From positions 4,030,150 to 4,094,149 of the forward strand of contig CM026403.1 of the NCBI GenBank assembly GCA_014843695.1: 64,000 nt of DNA. The letters run 5' to 3'. The notes beneath the pieces are model-generated. The model saw only the letters and a program-made list of their open reading frames with translations, was not told the DNA's origin and did no database searches. Origin of the DNA: Archivesica marissinica. Its lineage: Eukaryota; Mollusca; Bivalvia; Venerida; Vesicomyidae. Made by a program: the position numbers and the translations under genes. Positions 11,148 to 24,000 of this stretch are shown in pieces (position 1 is the first letter of the stretch; the number at the start of each line of letters is the position of its first letter).

Positions 11148-11597
11148 AAACGGTCTGATCCAAAAACACGAAATGTGTTGGGCTAAAAGTTATTGACAAC
11201 ATTATTTACACCCCGCATGAGTTGCTACGGATTTACTACATTTTAATACAAAACGTGCGCATATAAATGTAAATGAGTTGATTTAATGTAATAACTGTGA
11301 AGTTGAATGTTGGGCGAGTTTAATTTATGATGAGCAACACCTAGCTGGTTCCTTTCATCAAACTATGTTCAATATTTCCATTTAAATAGGATTACAGCAG
11401 GCAACCAGGCTATGCTAATATATTAGGCAAGGAAAGCAAATATTATATCAGTTTCTCACGGACTATCTTTTATTTTAGGTTCCACCTGTTTTTTTAAAAT
11501 GAAACTTTCAAACAAGAAGGGAAGGCGTTATTTTGTTTTCAATTAAAATATAGCAACAGTGAAAGACATTGATATTAATAAATTTGTCTTTGTCAGA
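11148..11597. other. Unique AT-rich spacer, no gene seen
   Basis: No splice-flanked frame and no recognised element between SINE C copy 2 and the C-rich satellite. Confidence 0.5.
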
Positions 11598-13811
11598 CCC
11601 CCCCCCCACACACACACCCCCGCCTCCCACATCCACCCCGCCTCCCACATCCACCCCGCCTCCCACATCCACCCTGCCTCCCACATCCACCCCCCGCCTC
11701 CCACATCCACCCTGCCTCCCACATCCACCCCGCCTCCCACATCCACCCGCCTCCCACATCCACCCCGCCTCCCACATCCACCCCGCCTCCCACATCCACC
11801 CCGCCTCCCACATCCACCCCCGCCTCCCACATCACATACACCCCCCCGCCTCCCACATCCACCCCCGCCTCCCACATCACACCACCCGCCTCCCACATCC
11901 ACCCCCGCCTCCCACATCCACCCCGCCTCCCACATCCACCCCCGCCTCCCACATCCACCCCCGCCTCCCACATCCACCCCGCCTCCCACATCCACCCCGC
12001 CTCCCACATCCACCCCGCCTCCCACATCACATACACCCCGCCTCCCACATCACCCCCGCCTCCCACATCCACCCCCGCCTCCCACATCACCCCGCCTCCC
12101 ACATCCACCCCGCCTCCCACATCCACCCCCGCCTCCCACATCACATCCACCCCCGCCTCCCACATCCACCCCCGCCTCCCACATCCACCCCCGCCTCCCA
12201 CATCCACCCCCGCCTCCCACATCCACCCCGCCTCCCACATCACATCCACCCCGCCTCCACATCCCCCCGCCTCCCACATCCACCCCGCCTCCCATCCACC
12301 CCCGCCTCCACCCCCGCCTCCCACATCCACCCCGCCTCCCACATCACATCCACCCCGCCTCCACATCCACCCCCGCCTCCCACATACACCCCCGCCTCCC
12401 ACATCACATCCACCCCGCCTCCCACATCCACCCCCGCCTCCCACATCACATCCACCCCGCCTCCCACATACACCCCCGCCTCCCACATCACATCCACCCG
12501 CCTCCCACATCCACCCCGCCTCCCACATCCACCCCGCCTCCCACATCCACCCCGCCTCCCACATCCACCCCGCCTCCCACATCCACCCTGCCTCCCACAT
12601 CCACCCTGCCTCCCACATCCACCCCGCCTCCCACATCCACCCCCGCCTCCCACATCCACCCCCCCCGCCTCCCACATCACATCCCCCCCGCCTCCCACAT
12701 CCACCCCGCCTCCCACATCCACCCCGCCTCCCACATCCACCCCGCCTCCCACATCCACCCCGCCTCCCACATCCACCCCGCCTCCACATCACATCCACCC
12801 CGCCTCCCACATCCACCCCGCCTCCCACATCCACCCCGCCTCCCACATCCACCCCGCCTCCCACATCCACCCCGCCGCCTCCCACATCCACCCGCCTCCC
12901 ACATCCACCCCCGCCTCCCACATCACATACACCCCGCCTCCCACATCCACCCCGCCTCCCACATCCACCCCGCCTCCCACATCCCACATCCACCCCGCCT
13001 CCCACATCCACCCCGCCTCCCACATCCACCCCGCCTCCCACATCCACCCCATCCACCCCGCCTCCCACATCCACCCCGCCTCCCACATCCACCCCCGCCT
13101 CCCACATCCACCCCCGCACCCCCGCCTCCCACATCACATACACCCGCCTCCCACATCCACCCCGCCTCCCACGCCTCCCCGCCTCCCACGCCTCCACCCC
13201 GCCTCCCACATCCACCCCGCCTCCCACATCCACCCCGCCTCCCACATCACATACACCCTGCCTCCCACACTCACATACACCCTGCCTCCCACATCCACCC
13301 TCGCCTCCCACATCACATACACCCTCGCCTCCCACATCACATACACCCCGCCTCCCACATCCACCCCGCCTCCCACATCACATACACCCTGCCTCCCACA
13401 TCCACCCTCGCCTCCCACATCCACCCCGCCTCCCACATCCACCCCGCCTCCCACATCACATCCACCCTCGCCTCCCACATCACATCCACCCTCGCCTCAC
13501 CTCTCCCACATCCACCCCGCCTCCCACATCCACCCCCGCCTCCCACATCCACCCCCGCCTCCCACACCACCCCGCCTCCCACATCCACCCCGCCTCCCAC
13601 ATCCACCGCCTCCCACATCCACCCCGCCTCCACACACCCCGCCTCACATCCACCCCCGCCTCCCACATCCACCCCGCCTCCCACATCCACCCCGCCTCCC
13701 ACATCCACCCCCGCCTCCCCATCCACCCCCGCCTCCCACATCCACCCCCCCCCGCCTCGCCTCCCACATCCACCCTCGCCTCCCACATCCACCCCCGCCT
13801 CCCACATCCAC
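11598..13811. repeat. C-rich/G-rich satellite, 18-19-bp unit, G-quadruplex-prone
   Basis: About 120 copies of a unit built on CCTCCCACATCCACCCCG, with frequent indels in the C runs and sporadic CACATCACATCCACC expansions. The + strand has G almost only in CG positions. The - strand carries GGGG, GGG and GG runs spaced so that four runs of at least three G occur within loops of 4-7 bases, fulfilling the usual G-quadruplex pattern over the whole array. Very long proline/histidine or glycine frames here are artefacts. Confidence 0.96.
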
Positions 13812-13839
13812 CTATTCCCATATTATATTTAAGATCATG

Positions 13840-14695
13840 TTTTATTGTTATTGTGCTTGGCTTTGTGTGGTTTGGTTTATTATGGTTTTGTGTGGTTTAG
13901 TTTTGTGTAGTTTAGTATGGTTTTGGTTTTGTGTAGTTTAGTATGGTTTGGTTTTGTGTAGTTTAGTATGGTTTGGTTTTGTGTAGGTTAGTATGGTTTG
14001 GTTTTGTGTAGTTTAGTATGGTTTGGTTTTGTGTAGTTTAGTATGGTTTGGGTTTGTGTTGTTTAGTATGGTTTGGTTTTGTGTAGGTTAGTATGGTTTG
14101 GGTTTGTGTTGTTTGGTTTTGTGTAGTTTAGTATGGTTTGGTTTTGTGTTGTTTAGTATGGTTTGGGTTTGTGTAGTTTAGTATGGTTTGGGTTTGTGTT
14201 GTTTAGTATGGTTTGGTTTTGTGTAGATTAGTATGGTTTGGCTTTGTGTTGTTTGGTTGTTTTGTGTGTTTTATTATGGTTTGGTGCGTTTTATTATGGT
14301 TTTTGTGTGGTTTACTATGGTTTTGTGTGGTTTATTATGGTTTTGTGTGGTTTATTATGGTTTGTGTGGTTTATTATGGTTTTGTGTGGTTTATTATGGT
14401 TTTGTGTGGTTTATTATGGTTTTGTGTGATTTATTATGGTTTTGTGTGGTTTACTATGGTTTTGTGTGATTTAGTATGGTTTTGTGTGGTTTATTATGAT
14501 TTTGTGTGATTTATTATGGTTTTGTGTGGTTTATTATGGTTTTGTGTGGTTTATTATGGGTTGGTATGGTATTGTGTGGTTTAGTATGGTTTTGTGTGGT
14601 TTATTGTGGTTTTAGTGTTTTAATATGATGTTATTGGTTTAATATGGGTTTAGTGGTTTAATATGGTTTAGTGGTTTGGTTGGGTTTGATTGGTT
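13840..14695. repeat. G/T-biased satellite, 25-bp then 20-bp units
   Basis: The first half uses a 25-bp unit (TTTAGTATGGTTTGGTTTTG core) and the second half a 20-bp derivative (GTGGTTTATTATGGTTTTGT). The + strand is almost free of C. Hydrophobic open frames at 14213-14509 are artefacts of the array. It ends about 235 bp upstream of the first exon of the galactosyltransferase gene. Confidence 0.93.
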
Positions 14696-14929
14696 AAGTG
14701 TGATATGATTGACCATGAGAAATAAACATTTCAATAGGTGTAGCCTAATTGCATAAAAGGCAAACAACTGTATAACTGGAGTACTTATTTATTTTCTATT
14801 TTCCGTCAACATTAAAAACATGAATAATCTGCATGTAATATGATTTAAAAATAAAAATAAACTAAGATAAGAAGGCATCAGTACCAACATTAACAAGTTG
14901 TTTTAAAATAGTTTGGATATAGCTGAAAC
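14696..14929 (+). promoter_or_regulatory. Presumed 5' flank / 5' UTR of the C1GALT1-like gene
   Basis: Unique AT-rich DNA between a satellite and the first coding exon. An in-frame TGA at 14924-14926 lies directly before the start codon, supporting that start. I see no clear TATA box or CpG island, so the transcription start cannot be placed. Confidence 0.35.
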
Positions 14930-15020
14930 ATGAAACGTGTACTTGTAAGAAAGCGACATGCAACTGTTATAATGCAATTCATGATGCAAGTTGGACTCTA
15001 TTGTTTTCTCGTAATTACAG
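14930..15020 (+). CDS. C1GALT1: C1GALT1-like exon 1 (signal anchor)
   Basis: ATG at 14930, preceded by in-frame TGA. It encodes 30 residues beginning MKRVLVRKRH and continuing into a hydrophobic run ending FLVIT, and leaves one base over. The donor is ACAG/GTAAGT at 15020/15021, a strong consensus. The spare G joins GT at the start of exon 2 to give Gly31. The exon is supported by signal-anchor composition and phase, not by similarity, since this part is poorly conserved in the family. Confidence 0.72.
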
Positions 15021-18000
15021 GTAAGTTGAGTTATATAGTTCTTTAGTTCTCAATGGTTAGTTAATTGGCATCCATACATCTTTAGTTCTCAATGGTAAGT
15101 TAATTGACCTCTATACGTCTTTAGTTCTCAATGGTAAGTTAATTGACCTCTATACGTCTTTAGTTCTCAATGGTAAGTTAATTGGCCTCCATACATCTTT
15201 TAGTTCTCAATGGTAAATTAATTGACCGCTATACGTCTTTAGTTCTCAATGGTAAGTTAATGGGCCTCCATACGTCTTTAGTTCTCAATGGTAAGTTAAT
15301 TGACCTATATACGTCTTTAGTTCTCAATGGTAAGTTAATGGGCCTCCATACGTCTTTAGTTCTCAATGGTAAGTTAATTGGCCTCTATACATCTTTAGTT
15401 CTCAATGGTTAGTTAATTGGCCTCTATACGTCTTTAGTTTTTAATGGTAAGTTAATTGGCCTCTATACATCTTTAGTTCTCAATGGTTAGTTAATTGGCC
15501 TATATACGTCTTTAGTTCCCAATGGTAAGTTAATGGACCTCTATACGTCTTTAGTTCTCAATGGTAAGTTAATTGGCCTCTATACGTCTTTAGTTCTCAA
15601 TGGTAAGTTGATTGGCCTCTATACGTCTTTATGTTGCTGAGAGTGTTGCAATCTGTATCACACCCTGTAGAGTGTTGTCAATCTGTATCATACTCTGTAA
15701 GAGTGTTGTCAATCTGTTTCATACCCTGTAAGGCTGAGAGTGTTGTCAATCTGTATCATGCCCTGTAAGGGTGTTGTCAATCTGTATCATGCCCTGTAAG
15801 GCTGAGAGTGTTGTCAATCTGTATTATGCCCTGTAAGGCTGAGAGTGTTGTCAATCTGTATCATGCCCTGTAAGGGTGTTGTCAATCTGTATCATGCCCT
15901 GTAAGGCTGAGAGTGTTGTGATCTGTATCATGCCCTGTAAGGGTGTTGTCAATCTGTATTATGCCCTGTAAGGCTGAGAGTGTTGTCAATCTGTATCATG
16001 CCCTGTAAGGTCTGTGCCTGCAGTATTGCTCTGAGGGGCACCCGGGGTCTTCCTCCACCATTAACAACTGTAGAGTTGCCGTATGAGCTGTTGGTACGAC
16101 TTTAAACACAAGAAATAAACTATTGATACTATATTGTATATGCTTTATATTTTGTGTAGGAAGTGTTCGCCATAACAAACTTATCATCTGATCTGGCCAC
16201 CCACCTGACCTTGTCTACGGACTTTGGTCTCAATGAGTCAACCACTGAAGCCAGCTGTGATCTACTAGCAACTACCGATATGGCACAACTCTCGATGGAG
16301 ATTGAGAAAGAGAGGTAATGTCACAGGTTACGATGGTCAATTAATAATAATGTAAACTAGCTAATTAGTGATGACGGGTCACAAATCTATACCTGTATTT
16401 ATATACAAAGCATCTGAGTGGTTATGGTCGTGGAAGTTTGTGTGCCGCCGCTTATCCGTGACCGGTTGGTTACCGTTGTGGACTTCAAATCACTTGTTCC
16501 TTCGCTTGTAGGTTCGAATCCCACTAGGGGTGTTGAATTATTTCAAGTGAGGAAGCTTATAGAAGGTTGGTGGTTCTACCCAGCTCCCGTCCGTTCCTGC
16601 AACAGTAATAGCCGGAGAGTAGGCATATTCCTGCACTACTGTTGGATCCGGGTCTTCCTCCAACAGTAATAGCCGGAGAGTAGGCATATTCCTGCACTAC
16701 TGTTGGATCCGGGTCTTCCTCCAACAGTAATAGCCGGAGAGCTCCCGTCCGTTCCTGCACTACTGTTGGATCCGGGTCTTCCTCCAACAGTAATAGCCGG
16801 AGAGCTCCCGTCCGTTCCTGCACTACTGTTGGATCCGGGTCTTCCTCCAACAGTAATAGCCGGAGAGCTCCCGTCCGTTCCTGCACTACTGTTGGATCCG
16901 GGTCTTCCTCCAACAGTAATAGCCGGAGAGTAGGCATATTACATATTAAACTGTTTGTGTGACATTAATTCCATCCAAAAACAAACAAACTTGATTTATG
17001 CAAATTTATTTTCACTCAATCATTTCCGTACAACTTTAGACTAATCATTGTGGAGCCTCCGTGGTGTAATGTATACGATATCCACCTTTCAATCTAGAGG
17101 TTTTGAGATCAACTCTATTTATATACAAATTTAGCTTAGCTCCATTGCAAAACAAGTTGTTACAAGTTTCACTGTGAGTGAAGAGGCAACATTGAATTTA
17201 AATGTCTTGCCTAAGAGCACAATCCTAACTGCTCCAGCCGGGCTCGAACACCGGGCCTTTCGCACCGGAAGCGAACGCGCTGCCACTGCTTATGTGAAGT
17301 TGCTATTTGTAACTTAACCTCCTTTTATGGTTATTTATTTGTAAAATACTGATAGCATTGTAATTGATGGTTTAATACACAGACATAAATTTGCATATGA
17401 ATTATATTTATATACAGTNNNNNNNNNNNNNNNNNNNNNNNNNNNNNNNNNNNNNNNNNNNNNNNNNNNNNNNNNNNNNNNNNNNNNNNNNNNNNNNNNN
17501 NNNNNNNNNNNNNNNNNNNNNNNNNNNNNNNNNNNNNNNNNNNNNNNNNNNNNNNNNNNNNNNNNNNNNNNNNNNNNNNNNNNNNNNNNNNNNNNNNNNN
17601 NNNNNNNNNNNNNNNNNNNNNNNNNNNNNNNNNNNNNNNNNNNNNNNNNNNNNNNNNNNNNNNNNNNNNNNNNNNNNNNNNNNNNNNNNNNNNNNNNNNN
17701 NNNNNNNNNNNNNNNNNNNNNNNNNNNNNNNNNNNNNNNNNNNNNNNNNNNNNNNNNNNNNNNNNNNNNNNNNNNNNNNNNNNNNNNNNNNNNNNNNNNN
17801 NNNNNNNNNNNNNNNNNNNNNNNNNNNNNNNNNNNNNNNNNNNNNNNNNNNNNNNNNNNNNNNNNNNNNNNNNNNNNNNNNNNNNNNNNNNNNNNNNNNN
17901 NNNNNNNNNNNNNNNNNNNNNNNNNNNNNNNNNNNNNNNNNNNNNNNNNNNNNNNNNNNNNNNNNNNNNNNNNNNNNNNNNNNNNNNNNNNNNNNNNNNN

Positions 18001-21000
18001 NNNNNNNNNNNNNNNNNNNNNNNNNNNNNNNNNNNNNNNNNNNNNNNNNNNNNNNNNNNNNNNNNNNNNNNNNNNNNNNNNNNNNNNNNNNNNNNNNNNN
18101 NNNNNNNNNNNNNNNNNNNNNNNNNNNNNNNNNNNNNNNNNNNNNNNNNNNNNNNNNNNNNNNNNNNNNNNNNNNNNNNNNNNNNNNNNNNNNNNNNNNN
18201 NNNNNNNNNNNNNNNNNNNNNNNNNNNNNNNNNNNNNNNNNNNNNNNNNNNNNNNNNNNNNNNNNNNNNNNNNNNNNNNNNNNNNNNNNNNNNNNNNNNN
18301 NNNNNNNNNNNNNNNNNNNNNNNNNNNNNNNNNNNNNNNNNNNNNNNNNNNNNNNNNNNNNNNNNNNNNNNNNNNNNNNNNNNNNNNNNNNNNNNNNNNN
18401 NNNNNNNNNNNNNNNNNNCATTGGCTACCAGTTCAAGAAAGAATAAAGTATAAAATACTGACTCACACATATAAAGCATTGAATGGAGAAGCACCGATTT
18501 ATATGAGAAACTTGCTTGAGGTTTATATACCAAGGAGAGACTTACGGTCTAAAAATGAAGCAGCTACTCTTGTGTTACCAAGAAGTCGGACTATCAAATA
18601 CGGAGATAGAAGTTTCATGACTGCTGCCCAAAACTTTGGAATTCTCTTCCATCAAATCTTAGAAGTGCAACAACATTGTGTTCTTTCAAAAAGGCTTTGA
18701 AGACACACCTTTACTGTGTCTGTGCTCAATCAGGATTAAGACTGCAAATGAACACATTTTATTTAATTATTACCTATATTTTAATTGTTATAATTTTAGA
18801 TCCGAATATTTTATAGCATATTTAGAATCCATTGTAATTGTGTTTGCTATTTTTGTCTTGTTTTATCTCATTGTATGTGGACGTTTTTATCAATATTTGT
18901 GATATTTAGGCTGTAAAGCGCTTTTGAACGTTTTATTTTTAGATGAAAAGAGCGCTATATAAGTTTGGTGTATAATAATAATAATAATGGTAAGTTAATT
19001 GGCCTCCATACGTCTTTAGTTCCCAATGGTTAGTTAATTGGCCTATATACGTCTTTAGTTCTCGATGGTAAGTTAATTGGCCTCCATACATCTTTAGTTC
19101 CCAATGGTTTGTTAATTGGCCTCTATACGTCTTTAGTTCTCAATGGTAAGTTAATTGGCCTCCATACATCTTTAGTTCCCATGGTTAGTTAATTGGCCTC
19201 TATGCGTCTTTAGTTCCCAATGGTTAGTTAATTGGCCTCTATACGTCTTTAGTTCTCAATGGTAAGTTAATTGGCCTCTATACGTCTTTAGTTCTCAATG
19301 GTAAGTTAATTGGCCTCTATACGTCTTTAGTTCTCAATGGTAAGTTAATTGGCCTCTATACGTCTTTAGTTCTCAATGGTAAGTTAATGAGCCTCTATAC
19401 GTCTTTAGTTCTCAATGGTAAGTTAATTGGCCTCCATACATCTTTAGTTCCTAATGGTTAGTTAATTGGCCTCTATACGTCTTTAGTTCTCAATGGTAAG
19501 TTAATTGGCCTCTATATGTCTTTAGTTCTCAATGGTAAGTTAATTGGCCTCTATACGTCTTTAGTTCTCAATGGTAAGTTAATGAGCCTCTATACGTCTT
19601 TAGTTCTCAATGGTAAGTTAATTGGCCTCCATACATTTTTAGTTCCCAATGGTTAGTTAATTGGCCTCTATACGTCTTTAGTTCTCAATGGTAAGTTAAT
19701 TGGCCTCTATACATCTTTAGTTCTCAATGGTAAGTTAATTGGCCTCTATACGTCTTTAGTTCTCAATGGTAAGTTAATTGGCCTCTATACGTCTTTAGTT
19801 CTCAATGGTAAGTTAATTGGCCTCTATACGTCTTTAGTTCTCAATGGTAAGTTAATGAGCCTCTATACGTCTTTAGTTCTCAATGGTAAGTTAATTGACC
19901 TCTATACGTCTTTAGTTCTCAATGGTAAGTTAATTGACCTCTATACGTCTTTAGTTCTCAATGGTAAGTTAATTGGCCTCTATACGTCTTTAGTTCTCAA
20001 TGGTAAGTTAATTGACCTCTATACGTCTTTAGTTCTCAATGGTAAGTTAATTGACCTCTATACGTCTTTAGTTCTCAATGGTAAGTTAATTGACCTCTAT
20101 ACGTCTTTAGTTCTCAATGGTAAGTTAATTGACCTCTATACGTCTTTAGTTCTCAATGGTAAGTTAATTGACCTCTATACGTCTTTAGTTCTCAATGGTA
20201 AGTTAATGGGCCTCTATACGTCTTTAGTTCTCAATGGTAAGTTAATTGACCTCTATACGTCTTTAGTTCTCAATGGTAAGTTAATTGACCTCTATACGTC
20301 TTTAGTTCTCAATGGTAAGTTAATGGGCCTCTATACGTCTTTAGTTCCCAATGGTAAGTTAATTGGCCTCTATACGTCTTTAGTTCCCAATGGTAAGTTA
20401 ATTTGCCTCTATACGTCTTTAGTTCTTTTAATTTGCCTCTATACGTCTTTAGTTCTCAATGGTAAGTTAATGGGCCTCTATACGTCTTTAGTTCCCAATG
20501 GTAAGTTAATTGGCCTCTATACGTCTTTAGTTCCCAATGGTAAGTTAATGAGCCTCTATACGTCTTTCGTTCTCAATGGTAAGTTAATTGACCTCTATAC
20601 GTCTTTAGTTCCCAATGGTAAGTTAATTGGCCTCTATACGTCTTTAGTTCCCAATGGTAAGTTAATTTGCCTCTATACGTCTTTAGTTCCCAATGGTAAG
20701 TTAATTGGCCTCTATACGTCTTTAGTTCCCAATGGTAAGTTAATTTGCCTCTATACGTCTTTAGTTCTTTTAATTGGCCTCTGTACGTCTTTCGTTCTCA
20801 ATGGTAAGTTAATGGGCCTCTATACGTCTTTCGTTCTCAATGGTAAGTTAATTGACCTCTATACATCTTTAGTTCTCAAAAGTAAGTTAATGGGCCTCTA
20901 TACGTCTTTAGTTCCTTTAGTTGGCCTCTATACGCCTTTAATTCCTTTAATTGGCCTCTATACGCCTTTAATTCCTTTAGTTGGCCTCTATACGCCTTTA

Positions 21001-24000
21001 ATTCCTTTAGTTGGCCTCTATACGCCTTTAATTCTTTTAATTGGCCTCTATACGCCTTTAATTCCTTTAATTGGCCTCTATATGCCTTTAATTCCTTTAG
21101 TTGGCCTCTATACGCCTTTAATTCCTTTAGTTGGCCTCTATACGCCTTTAATTCCTTTAATTGGCCTCTATACGTCTTTAGTTCCCAATGGTAAAGTTAA
21201 TTGGCCTCTATACGTCTTTAGTTCCCAATGGTAAAGTTAATTGATCTCTATACGTCTTTAGTTCTCAATGGTAAGTTAATTGGCCTCTATTCGTCTTTAG
21301 TTCCCAATGGTAAAGTTAATTGGCCTCCTTACGTCTTTAGTTCTCAATGGTAAGTTAATTGGCCTCCATACGTCTTTAGTTCTCAATGGTACGTTTATTG
21401 GCCTCCATACGTCTTTAATTCTCAATGGTAAGTGAATTGGCCTCCATACGTCTTTAGTTCTCAATTGTACGTTTATTGGCCTCCATACGTCTTTAGTTCT
21501 CAATGGTAAGTGAATTGGCCTCTATACGTCTTTAGTTCTCAATGGTTTTAGTTCGTCATTGGCTACCAGTTCAAGAAAGAATAAAGTATAAAATACTGAC
21601 TCACTCATATAAAGCATTGAATGTAGAAGCACCGATTTATATAAGAAACTTGCTTGAGGTTTATATACGAAGGAGAGACTTACGGTCTAAAAATGAAGCA
21701 GCTAATCTTGTGTTACCAAGAAGTCGGACTGTCACATACGGAGATAGAAGTTTCATGACTGCTGCCCCAAAACTTTGGAATTCTCTTCCATCAAATCTTA
21801 GAAGTGCAACAACATTGTGTTCTTTCAAAAAGGCTTTGAAGACACACCTTTTTAAATGTTCGTATGGAACATAAATATTGAATTGTGTCTGTGCTCAATC
21901 AGGATTAAGACTGCAAATGAACATATTTTATTTAATTATTACCTATAATTATTTTAATTGTTATAATTTTAGATCCGAATATTTTATAGCATATTTAGAA
22001 TCCATTGTAATTGTGTTTGCTATTTTTGTCTTGTTTGATCTCATTGTATGTGGACGTTTTTATCAATATTTGTGAATTTTAGGCTGTAAAACGCTTTTGA
22101 ACGTTTTATTTTTAGACGAAAAGAGCGCTATATAAGTTTGGTGTATAATAATAATAATAATGGTAAGTTAATTGGCCTCCATACGTCTTTAGTTCCCAAT
22201 GGTTAGTTAATTGGCCTATATACGTCTTTAGTTCTCGATGGTAAGTTAATTGGCCTCCATACATCTTTAGTTCCCAATGGTTAGTTAATTGGCCTCTATA
22301 CGTCTTTAGTTCTCAATGGTAAGTTAATTGGCCTCCATACATCTTTAGTTCCCAATGGTTAGTTAATTGGCCTCTATACGTCTTTAGTTCCCAATGGTTA
22401 GTTAATTGGCCTCTATACGTCTTTAGTTCTCAATGGTAAGTTAATTGGCCTCTATACGTCTTTAGTTCTCAATGGTAAGTTAATTGGCCTCTATACGTCT
22501 TTAGTTCTCAATGGTAAGTTAATTGGCCTCTATACGTCTTTAGTTCTCAATGGTAAGTTAATGAGCCTCTATACGTCTTTAGTTCTCAATGGTAAGTTAA
22601 TTGGCCTCCATACATCTTTAGTTCCTAATGGTTAGTTAATTGGCCTCTATACGTCTTTAGTTCTCAATGGTAAGTTAATTGGCCTCTATATGTCTTTAGT
22701 TCTCAATGGTAAGTTAATTGGCCTCTATACGTCTTTAGTTCTCAATGGTAAGTTAATGAGCCTCTATACGTCTTTAGTTCTCAATGGTAAGTTAATTGGC
22801 CTCCATACATTTTTAGTTCCCAATGGTTAGTTAATTGGCCTCTATACGTCTTTAGTTCTCAATGGTAAGTTAATTGGCCTCCATACATCTTTAGTTCCCA
22901 ATGGTTAGTTAATTGGCCTCTATACGTCTTTAGTTCTCAATGGTAAGTTAATTGGCCTCTATACGTCTTTAGTTCTCAATGGTAAGTTAATTGGCCTCTA
23001 TACGTCTTTAGTTCTCAATGGTAAGTTAATGAGCCTCTATACGTCTTTAGTTCTCAATGGTAAGTTAATTGGCCTCCATACATTTTTAGTTCCCAATGGT
23101 TAGTTAATTGGCCTCTATACGTCTTTAGTTCTCAATGGTAAGTTAATTGGCCTCTATACGTCTTTAGTTCTCAATGGTAAGTTAATTGACCTCTATACGT
23201 CTTTAGTTCTCAATGGTAAGTTAATGGGCCTCTATACGTCTTTAGTTCTCAATGGTAAGTTAATTGACCTCTATACGTCTTTAGTTCTCAATGGTAAGTT
23301 AATTGACCTCTATACGTCTTTAGTTCTCAATGGTAAGTTAATGGGCCTCTATACGTCTTTAGTTCTCAATGGTAAGTTAATTGACCTCTATACGTCTTTA
23401 GTTCTCAATGGTAAGTTAATTGACCTCTATACGTCTTTAGTTCTCAATGGTAAGTTAATGGGCCTCTATACGTCTTTAGTTCCCAATGGTAAGTTAATTG
23501 GCCTCTATACGTCTTTAGTTCCCAATGGTAAGTTAATTTGCCTCTATACGTCTTTAGTTCTTTTAATTTGCCTCTATACGTCTTTAGTTCTCAATGGTAA
23601 GTTAATGGGCCTCTATACGTCTTTAGTTCCCAATGGTAAGTTAATTGGCCTCTATACGTCTTTAGTTCCCAATGGTAAGTTAATGAGCCTCTATACGTCT
23701 TTCGTTCTCAATGGTAAGTTAATTGACCTCTATACGTCTTTAGTTCCCAATGGTAAGTTAATTGGCCTCTATACGTCTTTAGTTCCCAATGGTAAGTTAA
23801 TTTGCCTCTATACGTCTTTAGTTCTTTTAATTGGCCTCTGTACGTCTTTCGTTCTCAATGGTAAGTTAATGGGCCTCTATACGTCTTTCGTTCTCAATGG
23901 TAAGTTAATTGACCTCTATACATCTTTAGTTCTCAAAAGTAAGTTAATGGGCCTCTATACGTCTTTAGTTCCTTTAGTTGGCCTCTATACGCCTTTAATT

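Noticed and set aside
11559..13941. 757- and 790-codon Pro/His-rich frames (+) and 580-codon Gly-rich frame (-)
   Set aside because: Artefacts of the 18-bp C-rich array; several frames on both strands are open at once, which real coding sequence does not show.
14213..14509. Hydrophobic 98-codon frame (VWFIMVLCGLLWFCVVYYGF-like), resembling a membrane protein
   Set aside because: Produced by the G/T-biased 20-bp repeat (three periods = 60 bp); all three frames are open.
17331..18533. 337-400-codon frames across the N run
   Set aside because: They consist almost only of unknown bases.
19855..21234. 459-codon frame with LYTSLVLNGKLI repeats
   Set aside because: 39-bp array = 13 codons. The GTAAGT element in each unit and the lack of any start or splice context argue against coding.
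21542..21874. 110-codon frame as an independent small gene
   Set aside because: The start codon lies in the satellite; the sequence is the C-terminus of a LINE polyprotein in a 5'-truncated insertion copied by segmental duplication.
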